This document shows, piece after piece, positions 48,501-59,386 of a DNA stretch of 64,000 nt. The position numbers were made by a program, and so were the translations under genes. This DNA is from Spizellomyces punctatus DAOM BR117. Lineage: Eukaryota; Chytridiomycota; Chytridiomycetes; Spizellomycetales; Spizellomycetaceae. Location of the stretch: NCBI RefSeq assembly GCF_000182565.1, contig NW_015971559.1, positions 214,331 through 278,330 on the forward strand, in the 5' to 3' direction. Below the pieces are notes generated by a model. The model did no database searches, was not told where the DNA came from, and worked only from the letters and a program-made list of their open reading frames with translations. Each line of letters opens with the position of its first letter. Position 1 is the stretch's first letter.

Positions 48501-50879
48501 TTTCCGCTCAAAGGTTACTGATCTCGAACTGCGGTTGTCGCGGGCGACAGCAGAATGCGAACGTTTCCGGAAAGAAATGGAAATGCAAGCCCGTCAGTTA
48601 GCGGAGCAGCGGCAACTTCTAGTGGAGGTTGACGGTGAAAGGGACAAAGACAGAGCTGAGATGGATCGAAAGTGTGAACGAATTGTCGAATTGGAGGGCA
48701 TTGTCTCAAATCTGCAAAACGGAACGCTGGCTGCGGAACAAGATATTGGAAATCTTCGCGAACAGGTCGATCTCCTGAACCATCACCTAAATGAGCGGGA
48801 TGCAGAAGTCGGGGCGCTTAGAACAAAGGTTGAAAATTTAATAGGCGACCGCGATCGATGGGCGGCAGAAGCACAGCGCAACGGCGAAGAGGCGCGCAAT
48901 GTGGGTATGGACCTCGCGGCGTTGACAAGAGAGAATCAAATGTTAAACGGAGAGCTAGCGGAGGTCGCGAGCGACCGAGAAAGACTACGAGCGGAACTAG
49001 CGGAGACTGAAAGACAAGTGCAGCTTCTTGACGAGCTTGTTCAGGCGAAGGATCAGGAGCGGGAACGCCTCTTTGCTGCATACAGAAAGCTTGTGGCTGA
49101 ACATGAGCGGCTTGATGTGGGTGTGCGCCTGGCGGGAGAGGAGAGCAATAACATGAGAATGGAGGTCATCCTGAGGGACAAGAGAGTACAGCAACTACAA
49201 AAAGCTCTAGATGAAGCGGCTGGAGAGGTCACAAAGTATAAGATTGACTTGGCCGCGTTCGAAAAACAGTGCAATAATCTGTCAAGGTCACTGGCGACGG
49301 CAGAGCGGGCCATTCGCCATCTAGAGTCGGACAAGCAGCGCCTGCTCAGAGATATCGCGGCAGCCCGCGATTTAGCCCTTTCCCTTGAGCGTCATAAGGA
49401 AGAGCTGCAAAAGCAGCTTACCAGTGTGACGCTAGAGTGCGAGCGCATGCAGGCGTTAATAAAGAAGCTGGAAACAGATCGTGAAGCAACAGGGGCACAG
49501 ATCCGCGCGGAAAGGTTGAAATCGGAGCGGCTAGAACATCTTGTCGCCATGGAGAGAACCCGTCAGTTTCAGACAGAAAAGGCTGCCAAAGATTATCAGG
49601 AATCAAAGGGGACGCTGGAGGATCAATTGCAACAGGTCAATCAGCAGCAAGCGCTGTCGCTACAGGCAATGAGCAGTGACATGAAGGAAGCTCAAGCAGC
49701 GCGCGACAGTCTCAAGAAGCAGATATCCCAATTAGAGGGTGACTTGGCACGCACAAGAGAAGGTATGTCACCCGTTGCCCTCACTCATTCACCAGTCGCA
49801 GACCCAACGTACTGACTCATCTGCTTCATAGCGCTTTCACAATCCGAAGACCGCTGTCATAAACTATCTTTGGAGGTCGCTGAATTAAAGGAACAAGTGG
49901 CGAATAAACAGATGGTGATGGAAGATCTCATGCGCGTGCATGAGGTACGTCGGCAAACCTCCTTTGGGCACCATGTGCAAATTGAACTAAAGATTCAATA
50001 CATACAGGCAAGTGAACCGGGCGGAGTGCGAGGCAAGAGTGATCTAGAAAGAAGGATCATGACTGAATTGGAGAACACAAAGCGACAGCTGAAGAAATAT
50101 GAGGTACAGCGCCTGCACAATCACAAAGACTGTAAGATAGTAAGGGTCATTAAATCCGGTATTTAATAGGCACAAATCGCCCAACGTTTCCGCACCCCAG
50201 AAAAGATTTCTCCGGTCAGTGCGAAGACTTCTGATAATGACCCTGGTCTAGAACAATCTCCACACCCGCGTGGTATCTCATTGCCATCAGGGAATGACGC
50301 GGAAGCTGGGAGTAGTTCCCCCAATTCTCGCTCCGAAGGCAGCGCCTTGGACGACTCTACGGAAGAGGATCCTGTGGTTGAAGGTAATTAAATTGCCGGA
50401 TAGTTGTCGGTGGGCATTGCGCATGACCCGTTGATATTTGCTACCAGAAATGCTTGCCAAATTCGAGGCCGAGCGGCGCCACACAGGCAAGAGGAGTATC
50501 AGCCCCGGCAAGAGTTCCTCGCCTACCCCATCAGAAGCGCGGAAAAGTCCCTTGGTCTCCAGCGGCAAGCATTCATCCAATTTGTCAACACCAGCGTCAA
50601 CTACGAGCACGACCCCAACGTCAGCTGCAAAGAGTGTCGTCTCCCCGAGGCATAGGACACCTCCGCCACCCATATCGAGAAGCGGGACAACTTCACCTGC
50701 ACGAGATGAAGAGCGCCAGAAACGTTTGGACGAGAGCCGAAGGTTATTGGAGACAATTGTACAGGTATGATCAACCAGAAGCAAGAATAGTCGTGTATTT
50801 TGATTTGGTATCGACTCAACATACTGGATGACCATTCCAGGTTAAGGATGCATTACAAAGTCCTGGGAGTGGAAGATAG
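45570..50879 (+). CDS. CEP135: Centriolar coiled-coil protein CEP135/Bld10
   Basis: Thirteen exons: 45570..45821, 45951..46472, 46536..47333, 47395..47538, 47617..47784, 47853..48154, 48224..48395, 48484..49762, 49832..49944, 50008..50103, 50170..50383, 50448..50764 and 50841..50879 (1471 aa). The N-terminus RHRLEKLGYKEYLPPDAVPL, VRKLLADLVVTTETCRKSK is the family signature (RLD.LGY, PLVEKL..DLV.TTE..R.SK). It is followed by coiled coil nearly throughout, with matching internal landmarks: DLRFVASQYAHRVEVEQQ, PDPMIADMVKLAEGRIANL, VTADRDNIAALYTQVTEELH. The tail is Ser/Pro-rich. CEP135/Bld10 builds the centriole cartwheel spoke tip and is needed for basal bodies and flagella. Its presence implies a flagellated life stage. 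The intron at 46473-46535 (63 bp) is a multiple of three and stop-free. The start could be Met1, 3 or 5. Confidence 0.9.
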
Positions 50880-51069
50880 GGTGAATTGGAAATTGTATAG
50901 TTATTTGCGCTGTTGGCCGTTTGTTTATATAATTTATATCTCTTGGTCAAATAATGGAAACCAAACCAAGAAAAGGGCTACTGATATTATGCGACCATCG
51001 TGATCGAATGAAGTCGAAAATGAAACCAAACTGCAAACTGCGATGAGCCATGCGAATCATGAACCTCAG

Positions 51070-53445
51070 TTAAAATTTCTTCCCAACACGACTGCTCTTC
51101 ATCGACACCGTCTTGCGCAATCCCTTAAACTTTCTAGCCTCATTTCTACTCATCCGGTTTCTATCCCTAGTTCCTTTTCCACCTTCCCAAAATCCACTAC
51201 CGGCATTCTTCACGGTCTCCTTGCCGCATTTACAGACACCCTCTTTGGTATACGGCTGCTCGCGCGAACAGAATCCGCACACCATACGGGTAGCCCAAGC
51301 CATTTCGTGCTTATCGGCTTTCCCTTCTTCGTGACAAATATCGCATGGATAAACTTTGCTGCAGCAAGGAAAGCGAAACCACCGATAAGATTTCTTGTAG
51401 TGAGAGCATGTACCGTTTTTGGGGAGCGGGGTGTTTGGGATAAAGATCTGGGCTGGGTCCTTTGCGGCCGTTTTGATCCTATTGGATTTCTTGGGAGGTA
51501 GCGATGCGTTTCCTAGCGTAAGAAACTTTACTTGGTCAACCTGCAGCGTCATTTTTGTGTGGCATGTCGTGCACGACATTGTAGTCGGATGGTTCCGAAC
51601 AAGAGCTTTAAACCCGTGGCCGTTTGGTTGTGGACGGGCGCATGAGTCGCAGGTTGCGATATAATTCGAAGGGAGAAGGTCAAAAGGGATGCACATGTCC
51701 AGGTCAATGTACCCGATGGACAGTGATCCTGGATGGAGCATTTCAGATCGATATAAAAGTCCGAGAGTCGTCTTGCATTGTGGACAAGGAGTGTAGCGCG
51801 GTGTAGTAGTGAGGTTATGGACGTCGACTGACGTTTTGCAGCGAGTACAGCGGACTGCAATGTTGAGGGATGTACATTCGAGAAGGGAGATGCTGGTAAG
51901 ATGGATGTCGGGAAAGCGGATTTGTGTTCCTCTGTGACTTGACGGTGGTGGTGGTGTCGGTATTGCGGAGAGATAGGTGGATATTTTCTCGCTTAGATCA
52001 ATAGAATCTCCGGGATATGATTGGTCCGGGTCGTTTTGCAACTGCCCGGCGTCAGTTCCTTCCTCTTCTGGCACTCTACTGCCGATATGCCGACGATCAC
52101 GCTGACTTTCTTCATCCTCGTCGGATCCCCCCGCGGAAGAGGGGCTACTGGTTGATGCGTCGTCGTCCCCGACACGTTGTCCGTAATATCCATCTCCCGG
52201 CCCCGCCGATGGTACATCCTCAGCAAAGGTCACCGTCCCGTTGGTTAAACCAGAAGCAATCCTCTCTCGTCCTTCGTTTCTCACGAATACTATCCTGCCT
52301 GTAGGTTCATCGGGCATTACCAACAGCTGTTCCAGGTTCCTGTCCAACCAGTTAATCATCTGCAGTAAACGTATCCTCGAGGCTGTAGCCTTTCTCATCC
52401 ACGCCTTCTCAACGTTACGGCGTAAGGGGAATGGGATCTCAGGATTGATGACAGTTATGTGCGATGGGGTAGTCGGATACGTCGCGGGAATTCCAATGTG
52501 TAATAGGAGAATAGCTAAATCAAATGGGAAATCTGGATCGGTGGGAACCATGCCAATTTGAACAATGGTTTCCTGCGCTGTCTCTGATATGATATGGTAT
52601 CCAGCCTCCCGAAATCGGCGCTCAAGCTGGTGTAAGTCCACCTGACGAGTGAGGTGGGCTTTGTCGACTGGGTCCGATGTTTCATTTAGCCGTGCTTCGA
52701 GGTCTTTCGGGGTCGGTCTTGCAACTGCAGGTGGAGGTTTTGCATTCTTTTTAGCAGAGGTATTCTTCGAGTTCAAAGTTTGAGACGCAGCAGGGTTGCT
52801 CCGATCGCCTTCCTTGGGAGAGGCTGTATTCACGACAGGTGCTTTTTTTGGAGTGGTTTTGGAAATTGGCTTTCTCTGCCTTCTCCTATTTTTCGCAATT
52901 TTCAATGTTGCAGATCTCGCTTCCGATAATGCACCTGTTTGTGACACTGGTTGAGGTTCAATTTGACTGTTCCCATCATGTGTGCTTATGTCGTGGTGGT
53001 TGATTGCGGTGATTGGAGATGGTTCCTGGTCGTGGCTATTTCTTTTTATTTCACGCGGGCGTCGTGTACTCTTACTCTTTCTCTCGCTCTGAACTGTGCC
53101 CTGCTTTTGCTCGACCGTCACATGCAAGAATTTGCAGTTCTCCCCAGTACGGCAGCCACCAGAAGATTTAAAGAAACGACACTTTGGTACAGTACGAGGA
53201 CGAAGTGTAGGCGCAGGGCTATACTGGGGTAGCTGGGGAACAGTAGATATTTGGTCGGTGGACATGCCGTTGGTGTTGGCTGCAAGGAACAAGGTTGGAA
53301 TGTTTTGGGGACGAAGTGTTCTCGGTTGGGTTTTAAAATGGTGATGACATACAAGGGTGGGACAGCCATGGCAGACTGCAACATGACTGTCCCACCGAGG
53401 ACTTGTTTGCATTTCTGACATTCCGTTTAACGATGTTGATATCAT
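51070..53445 (-). CDS. CCCH and CHY zinc-finger protein with RWD-like middle
   Basis: A single exon of 791 aa. A CCCH finger near residue 86 reads PKCRFFKSSGGCRTGENCKF plus LH. A basic disordered linker follows (KIAKNRRRQRKPISKTTPKK). The central fold from about residue 255 (LHQLERRFREAGYHIISETA; VPTDPDFPFDLAILLLHIGI; PATYPTTPSHITVINPEIPF) resembles an RWD domain with its YP turn. An acidic stretch and several CxxC pairs (RCTRCKTSV, CPQCKTTL, CDSCARPQPNGHG, CTTCHTKM) precede a C-terminal CHY-type finger: GTCSHYKKSYRWFRFPCCSK, VYPCDICHEEGKADKHEMAW, CGFCSREQPYTKEGVCKCGK. CHY fingers occur in ubiquitin ligases and in fungal proteins acting at mitochondria. The exact role is unknown. The Met at 53265 (MSTDQIST) is an alternative start. 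It is convergent with CEP135. Confidence 0.85.
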   Translation of the reverse strand: MISTSLNGMSEMQTSPRWDSHVAVCHGCPTLVCHHHFKTQPRTLRPQNIPTLFLAANTNGMSTDQISTVPQLPQYSPAPTLRPRTVPKCRFFKSSGGCRTGENCKFLHVTVEQKQGTVQSERKSKSTRRPREIKRNSHDQEPSPITAINHHDISTHDGNSQIEPQPVSQTGALSEARSATLKIAKNRRRQRKPISKTTPKKAPVVNTASPKEGDRSNPAASQTLNSKNTSAKKNAKPPPAVARPTPKDLEARLNETSDPVDKAHLTRQVDLHQLERRFREAGYHIISETAQETIVQIGMVPTDPDFPFDLAILLLHIGIPATYPTTPSHITVINPEIPFPLRRNVEKAWMRKATASRIRLLQMINWLDRNLEQLLVMPDEPTGRIVFVRNEGRERIASGLTNGTVTFAEDVPSAGPGDGYYGQRVGDDDASTSSPSSAGGSDEDEESQRDRRHIGSRVPEEEGTDAGQLQNDPDQSYPGDSIDLSEKISTYLSAIPTPPPPSSHRGTQIRFPDIHLTSISLLECTSLNIAVRCTRCKTSVDVHNLTTTPRYTPCPQCKTTLGLLYRSEMLHPGSLSIGYIDLDMCIPFDLLPSNYIATCDSCARPQPNGHGFKALVRNHPTTMSCTTCHTKMTLQVDQVKFLTLGNASLPPKKSNRIKTAAKDPAQIFIPNTPLPKNGTCSHYKKSYRWFRFPCCSKVYPCDICHEEGKADKHEMAWATRMVCGFCSREQPYTKEGVCKCGKETVKNAGSGFWEGGKGTRDRNRMSRNEARKFKGLRKTVSMKSSRVGKKF

Positions 53446-53506
53446 TTAAACATCCAAAAAGCTTTTTTGATAAACTGCTTGAAAGTCGATAATTTATTCT
53501 TTGATT

Positions 53507-53962
53507 TCACAATTTTGGTACAAGGAGTAACAGTTCATCCTCACTAATGCCATCTGCATTTCCAGTACCAAGACCTTCGTTTTCGAACTCTTCATCGATA
53601 ATCTTGGTTACGTCGACAAGGGCTTTAGCACCCACCAAGTCCGCAATGAAAATAAGCGAGCGGATAACATCATCGGGTATGTTAGGCTGGGCTTGCTTGG
53701 ATCTGGCCCATATTTTATCCACGACTGCATGTGGGATGCCAACTGAAAATCCTGCCGAGAATAGTGAAGGTGCCACTGCAGCTCCTGCAGATGTCGTGTT
53801 TGCAGCTCCTGCCATTGCTTCCGCTGTAAAGAATAAGCATTCCGTCAATATCAGCTCTTTTTGGATAAATATATGGACCAACTAACCTGCTGGCCACTGT
53901 GGTGTTGGCCCATCTCCGACAGAGGTGATTCTTGTCCCATCATTCATTCCGTTCTCTTCCAT
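53507..53962 (-). CDS. Small conserved-looking protein of unknown function (130 aa)
   Basis: Exon 1 is 53962..53887 (MEENGMNDGTRITSVGDGPT, PQWPA) and exon 2 is 53823..53507, joined by a 63-bp intron (GTTAGT..TTACAG). Exon 2 reads AEAMAGAANTTSAGAAVAPS, LFSAGFSVGIPHAVVDKIWA, RSKQAQPNIPDDVIRSLIFI, ADLVGAKALVDVTKIIDEEF and ends ISEDELLLLVPKL. It is probably mostly helical. The block IPDDVIRSLIFIADLVGAKA looks like a folded helical pair of the histone-fold or adaptor type, but I recognise no family. The long-frame Met inside the intron (53881) is not the start. Confidence 0.6.
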
Positions 53963-54300
53963 GGTGAATAGTGGAGAAACCAACCTGGAAGACCGAGAGC
54001 CTTTCACGTAATGAACATTCATGAAGTTACACGTGATTCAGGCAATTGATTTCACAGCCACCCACATGTTCACTAGTTTACACAAGATTTCTTCAAACAG
54101 ACTGCCCAATCACTTATGGGACATTAATGAACGCATAGCCCGCGGCTTGGTTGAAAATATACTACGAGATCATTGCATCTGTTGATCTTAGCAGTAAGGC
54201 TCTTGTTTGTGAACATCAAGCACCCAAAACAATTTTCGGGTGGTCTATATGTCAGTGAAAAGCAAATGAAATAGCGAATCTTTGGGCATCAGCATAGAAA

Positions 54301-54755
54301 TTACAGAAAGGAAAGACTACAAAAGAAATATACCCAAAGCAATTCCCCAAGTTGAGCTTGAACTGGCAAAAGCTTCGAGAAAACACAGATACCGATTTTG
54401 CTGACAGCCTGGTAGTTCATCCTTTGTACAGTCTGCATGCCGATAATAGAATGATTGCTAATCCATTGCCAGGTTACCGGGCAAACATAGCTCGAGATGT
54501 TTCAATCTTCCATTCACTAGACTATACTCGGTACTTGATAGGCGGTGGAGGTGAAAAGTCTGCATAATGGTGGAAACCCTCATCTGATAATGCGTTTGAG
54601 AGTCCGTCCGCCACCGTTGGATACACCTCCTGACCAAACTTATCGAACGCACTGGAGACCGTGATAATAGATTTTCTCTGGTGGCTTGCGAAACTGAATT
54701 CCAGTTGGGTTGACTGAACTTGGCATGCCAAGGGCCTAGGTTCCTGGTGCTCCAC
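54301..54755 (-). CDS. Possible two-exon small gene, unknown
   Basis: Exon 1 is 54755..54528 and exon 2 is 54432..54301, joined phase 0 over GTATAG..ATGCAG, giving 119 aa. Residues include HQRKSIITVSSAFDKFGQEV, YPTVADGLSNALSDEGFHHY, ADFSPPPPIKYR, then VFSKLLPVQAQLGELLWVYF. The hydrophobic pattern looks coding and the splice join is clean, but no family is recognised. A coding-like frame upstream (54994-54791, HPFEALHGHSKLLVVNSDVV) may be an earlier exon of the same gene. It could be a decaying gene. Confidence 0.3.
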
Positions 54756-55878
54756 TGCTTTTGCCCGACGCTATCGCTACCGGTTCCACCTCAGCTGGGA
54801 CGACTCGAAAGAGAGGATGTTATGACGATCAAATCTTTTTCAGCAAATGTCACAACGTCTGAATTTACGACCAGTAGTTTACTATGGCCATGTAGTGCTT
54901 CGAATGGATGCCGCTCAGTGGTTGGTGCCGTACGTTGCTCAAGATCCATTGGTAAGTGTAAAGTATGAGGTGTGCAATGTCCAGTTGAAAACATGCCGCG
55001 GTGATCGGAAGACTAATTGGCTTCAGACATTATGTCAGGTTCATCTATTTAGCACCCAGCAACCCTGACCGTACGTCTAAGACTACGCAAGATTTTGCTT
55101 TGTCGATACGCTTTGTGAAACTTGAGCTATCCGCAGAAACAACATGTCGGAGATTGATGCCTTATCCATGTACGAGTTACGATTTATTTATATCATCACA
55201 GGTGTGACCGATGTCGACAACATCCGTCACATTCTCTCTACCGATGATTGCTTCTTCGTATGTTTCAATTCACGCGAAAGCAGTACCTGAGAGTGGGCAA
55301 CTTGATGCTGATGCTTGGATGAACCAATAAAGGAAGCCCCAAAGCAACTAACAGTATTTTCGTGAGCAGGGATAACCAATGACTCGCTTGCTATTCCACA
55401 TTGGCAAAATTACATTACCCCCTGTGAAACAAAATCGCTTAAGTCAAAAGGAAATTGATGCTAGAGCCGTGTATTGACCTCATTATCTGAATGGCCTATT
55501 GACTGTCAAGATTGTGCATTAAGCAAAGACAGTCGCATGCCAGCGGCACTAACCCTATACAGTGACATTTAAACCTTGCGGCCGACTGCCAGTGCTCAGT
55601 CAACCAGGGGTTCCTCTGCTTGTCTCTGGTTGTACATTCAACATTCAAGCATTGTGACTGCATCTAAATCCAAGTAGGATGCAGGGATATTGAGGGTAGA
55701 GCGAGGATGACGACGGCCTGGCTTAACCTTAAAATTAGTTTGATGACTTAAACCAAGAGACAGCCGCCCAATGCGCAGATTCACGAATACCTTATTAGGC
55801 ATCTAATCGCCACAAGAATCCGACCGGTGAGTCATCTCTTCCCGTCATCGTTTTGGTTTGGCTCTGGGATCGCAAACG
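54756..55878. other. Gene-poor spacer with coding-like scraps
   Basis: It holds isolated coding-like frames on both strands near 54791-54994 and 54847-55207 that I could not join into a gene. A short frame lies near 55146-55290 (MSEIDALSMYELRFIYIITG). This may be degenerate coding sequence. The right end is the promoter of the aminoacylase gene. Confidence 0.4.
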
Positions 55879-58197
55879 ATGGCAACGATAAAGACAAATG
55901 GCAAGTATCTATGACGCACTTTGGGCCATTCACCTAGCAGCCCATGCCGAGTTTTTGCCTGAATTATCCTCTGACAAAGTTGGATATCAACAGGTAGCGA
56001 CGAACACATCGCTGTGTCCCGCTTTAGGGAGTTTCTCAGAATAAAAACTGTACAGCCGAAACCTGACTATGAAGGGTGTACCGCCTTTCTAAGTAGTATG
56101 GCCAAGGAGCTGGGCCTGGACTTCCACACTGTTGAGGTAGGTCGGTCTTTTATAGCCGTATCGGCGCTGGCGTACGCGCACGCTTTTGGAAGGACGGCTA
56201 CTGAAATTGTCTTTGACCGCAGTGTGTCAAAGGGAAGCCCACTTGCATATTCACATGGGTCGGAACAGATCCCTCGCTACCTTCTCTCATGCTCAACTGC
56301 CATTCGGACGTAGTACCGGTTAGCGAGGTAAGTAGCGTCGCGTGAATGGCGATCTGACCCGATGAATCTCATCCGTGGAATGCAGGATAAGTGGACTCAC
56401 GACCCATTTGCAGCCGACAAGCTAGAGAATGGAGATATAATTGCGCGAGGGTATACCACTTGATCCCCGTACGCCTAACAAACTTCAATGACTGAGCGTG
56501 TTTGCGCTTCCCAGTGCCCAGGACATGAAATGTGTGGGCATACAATATCTTGAAGCGATAAGGATACTGAAGCACCAGAACAAGCGTCCTCTCCGCACAG
56601 GTATCGGCCAGGTCCTTGTGAAGCTAATATTATCTGTGTTGATGAATCCATGTCTCTGCTCCATTTTTCCATCTCAGTCCACGTCACGTTTGTCCCCGGT
56701 AATTTTCACATCCAATGAGACTGGTCACTTCATGGAAATGCAGTACATGATCTCATGAATTGTGCTGCGACTGTACAGATGAAGAGATTGGCGGCATCGA
56801 GGGAATGAAACTGTTCGTGAAAACCGACGAGTTTAAAAAGTTGAATGTTGGTTTCGCGTTAGACGAAGGTGAGGGAGGATGCAAGGTGCATTATCAACCG
56901 GCTTTAACGCATGCCATTCACAGGGCTGGCCAATCCGGGAAACGCATATAAACTCTTTTATGGAGAGAGGGCACCATGGTGGTTAACACTCAAGGCAAAG
57001 GTACTCCGATGACGGTTTATTTTAATACGCATCCCCTCGGTTAGTAACAATGGCGAACGTTAAAGGGCGGCGCGGGTCATGGAAGCCAGTTTATTGAGCC
57101 GTCCGCTACGCTCCGCCTGGTAAGCGCAAAAGATATCGTTTGCGTGTACCATCTCGTTCTGATCAGTACCCATAGTTGAAGGTGCTTAACAAGTTCATTG
57201 CGTTCCGCGAAGCTGAGAATATAAGGCTGCGGTACGGAAGGAAAGAAAATGGCGAGGGATACAAGCTCGGGGATGTGACCACGACGAATATTACAATATT
57301 AAAGGTATCCAGCAAATGCATCGTTGTTCGACATTTGCACCATCCCTTCTTCATGGTGTTTACGTCACGCATTTACAGGCCGGCGTCCAGGTATAATATT
57401 ATTTGGGTTGCATTTTAGGCATCCTATGGTGACCTTTTTTATCTTGGTTTTGGCGCCTCTCAGCATAACGTTGTACCAGAAGCAGCGCAAGCAGGTAGAA
57501 CATTTGTACAGTGGTGTCTCAGCTAGCAATTCTTAATGTTTGAAATAGGCATCGACATCCGCATTGCTACGACCGTTGATTTGCACGCATTCAAGCGACA
57601 GATCGAGGAATGGTGCTCGGAGGATGGGTACGCCTTTATCGCTAATTGTCCAGCATTTATGCATTTTTCCATAACTGCTTCGACTAGGATTGAGATCGAA
57701 TGGGTCAACACATTTTGGAGCAATGCGTGTACTCTGACGGACGACACGAATGTATGGTGGCGAATTGTAAAGGGCGTCGCAGATAAGAGGTTGTGAATGT
57801 CTTCTTCGCGTAATCCACCGGGCGTCCACCGGCGGAGAATGATACTCACCTGTCCTCACAAATGACAGAAATATAAAACTCGAACCCGAGATTTTCCCTG
57901 CAGCGACCGGTATGTTGAAAGACACAGAGGCTTGAATTTCCGTGAGGGTTTACATTTAGCGATTCCACAGACTCACGCTACATTCGGGAAGTCGGCATTC
58001 CTGCATTTGGAATCTCACCAATGCGTAACACTCCAGTGCTACTGTAAGCAACCAAATCGTTATTTTTTCTGCCTACCGCTAACACGTGTGTTATGGATAG
58101 TCATGATCATGATGAGTATCTCAATGAGAAGGTCTTCCTTGAGGGGGTGGAATTTTACGTCGATCTTATTGAAGCTTACTGGAATGTTCGCGGATAG
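55879..58197 (+). CDS. ACY1: Aminoacylase-1 (N-acyl-L-amino-acid amidohydrolase, M20 zinc peptidase)
   Basis: Seventeen exons: 55879..55900, 55994..56136, 56223..56327, 56386..56450, 56515..56600, 56678..56698, 56779..56868, 56924..57000, 57066..57119, 57176..57304, 57379..57390, 57464..57494, 57549..57627, 57688..57789, 57869..57909, 57971..58043 and 58101..58197. They encode 408 aa with every phase consistent. Motifs in order: [40 protein letters not shown] (metal His/Asp); [40 protein letters not shown] (catalytic Glu pair); [40 protein letters not shown] (dimer-interface His); [19 protein letters not shown]; and the C-terminal metal His in [20 protein letters not shown]. It hydrolyses N-acetylated amino acids in the cytosol during protein turnover. 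The first intron appears to be GC..AG (GCAAGT donor). Exons of 12 and 21 bp explain why no long frame exists. Confidence 0.92.
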
Positions 58198-59386
58198 AAA
58201 CCTACGAATTTCTTATAGTTCTGTAGATGCGACATTCGTCCGGTGAGATGGAATTGCATAGAGCCAGGTAGAATGTTAGGTATAACTCTCATTTCTTCCC
58301 CTACAAGTGGAGAGGATTAGAAACTTTACCTAACATAACCGAGCGGCGGATAAATATGGGGTCAGGATTACGCACTTATTATTTCTTGCTATGCACGCCA
58401 CCTCGAATAGTGTATTGCCCTATGAAAAGTCATATTGTACACGTACATGCACATCTTCACTTGAATTGTCTTCCTGTCTTCAGAAGAGCCAACGTGAAAT
58501 CTTCTCTGCTCCCCATACTTATGGGTCTTATTTAGCGTTCTATACAGCCATTTAACAACTGAACCCTTCTCACATTTTGTGTTCCCTTATTAGGTGTAGG
58601 ATGAGCCAGAAGGAACCGAGGAGGGGACAAACTATGCACTCTTGAGGAGTGAATTGCACGGAGGTTTCTTACCAGGTGTCTCCTGCGCAACATCTGGAGA
58701 AGCTTGTCGCAGGATAAAGTGAGAACTCTACTGTTCTAGAGCAAACTGTCAGCCATGGATAGGTGGATCCGCAGTAGATGGCGATTGACGAGCAAGAAAA
58801 TGTCCATACTCGTGGGTAAGAACGCAGATATATTGACATTGCAAAAATGCTAGGTATTTATAAGGTAGCCCTTACATAGGGTACATATGAAGCCCGCAAA
58901 TATGGAAATAATAGCGTATCTCGATATTTCACTTTTCTTGAGAGGCATCCTTGGAAACCGCTTGTTCACCTTGGATGGAGTGATAACGAATAAAGCAATT
59001 GATTTTTTCCTGCTGTTGCAAGAATATTTCCAAGGTAAATATTGCTCAATAGCTCGAATGCGTACAGCTTCCTTTGTTGATGGGCTTGACTGTTGATGAC
59101 CATCACGTTACCTCGAAGGGCTACATGAAATGGCGTTTCATATCTCAAACTCTGTGATTAAGCACGCCATGTCACAGTTAGGTACCTTGTTGCCAGAAAC
59201 AGTTTCTTTGCAGATGGCTTGAAGAATCCTTTGTATGTTTGCTCTTCGTTCGTCAAGTCTTCCCAGTCCACTTCCAGGAGCTTATTTGCAGAGTCGACGA
59301 TGTCCTCATGTACGGGAACAGCCGTTGGATCAACTTCAATTGGCCGTGGTACCCTCCCAAATTCCAGAAGAGTTCCCGACTAGTTC
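58198..59386. other. Gene-poor spacer
   Basis: AT-rich DNA between aminoacylase and the HNH ORF. Short frames at 58887-59096 and 59235-59544 (the latter overlapping the HNH ORF antisense) have no recognised motif. No RNA gene seen. Confidence 0.45.

Noticed and set aside
54847-55068. Plus-strand frame with RPVVYYGHVVLRMDAAQWLV
   Set aside because: It overlaps a minus-strand frame that looks equally coding, and no continuation could be joined in frame.
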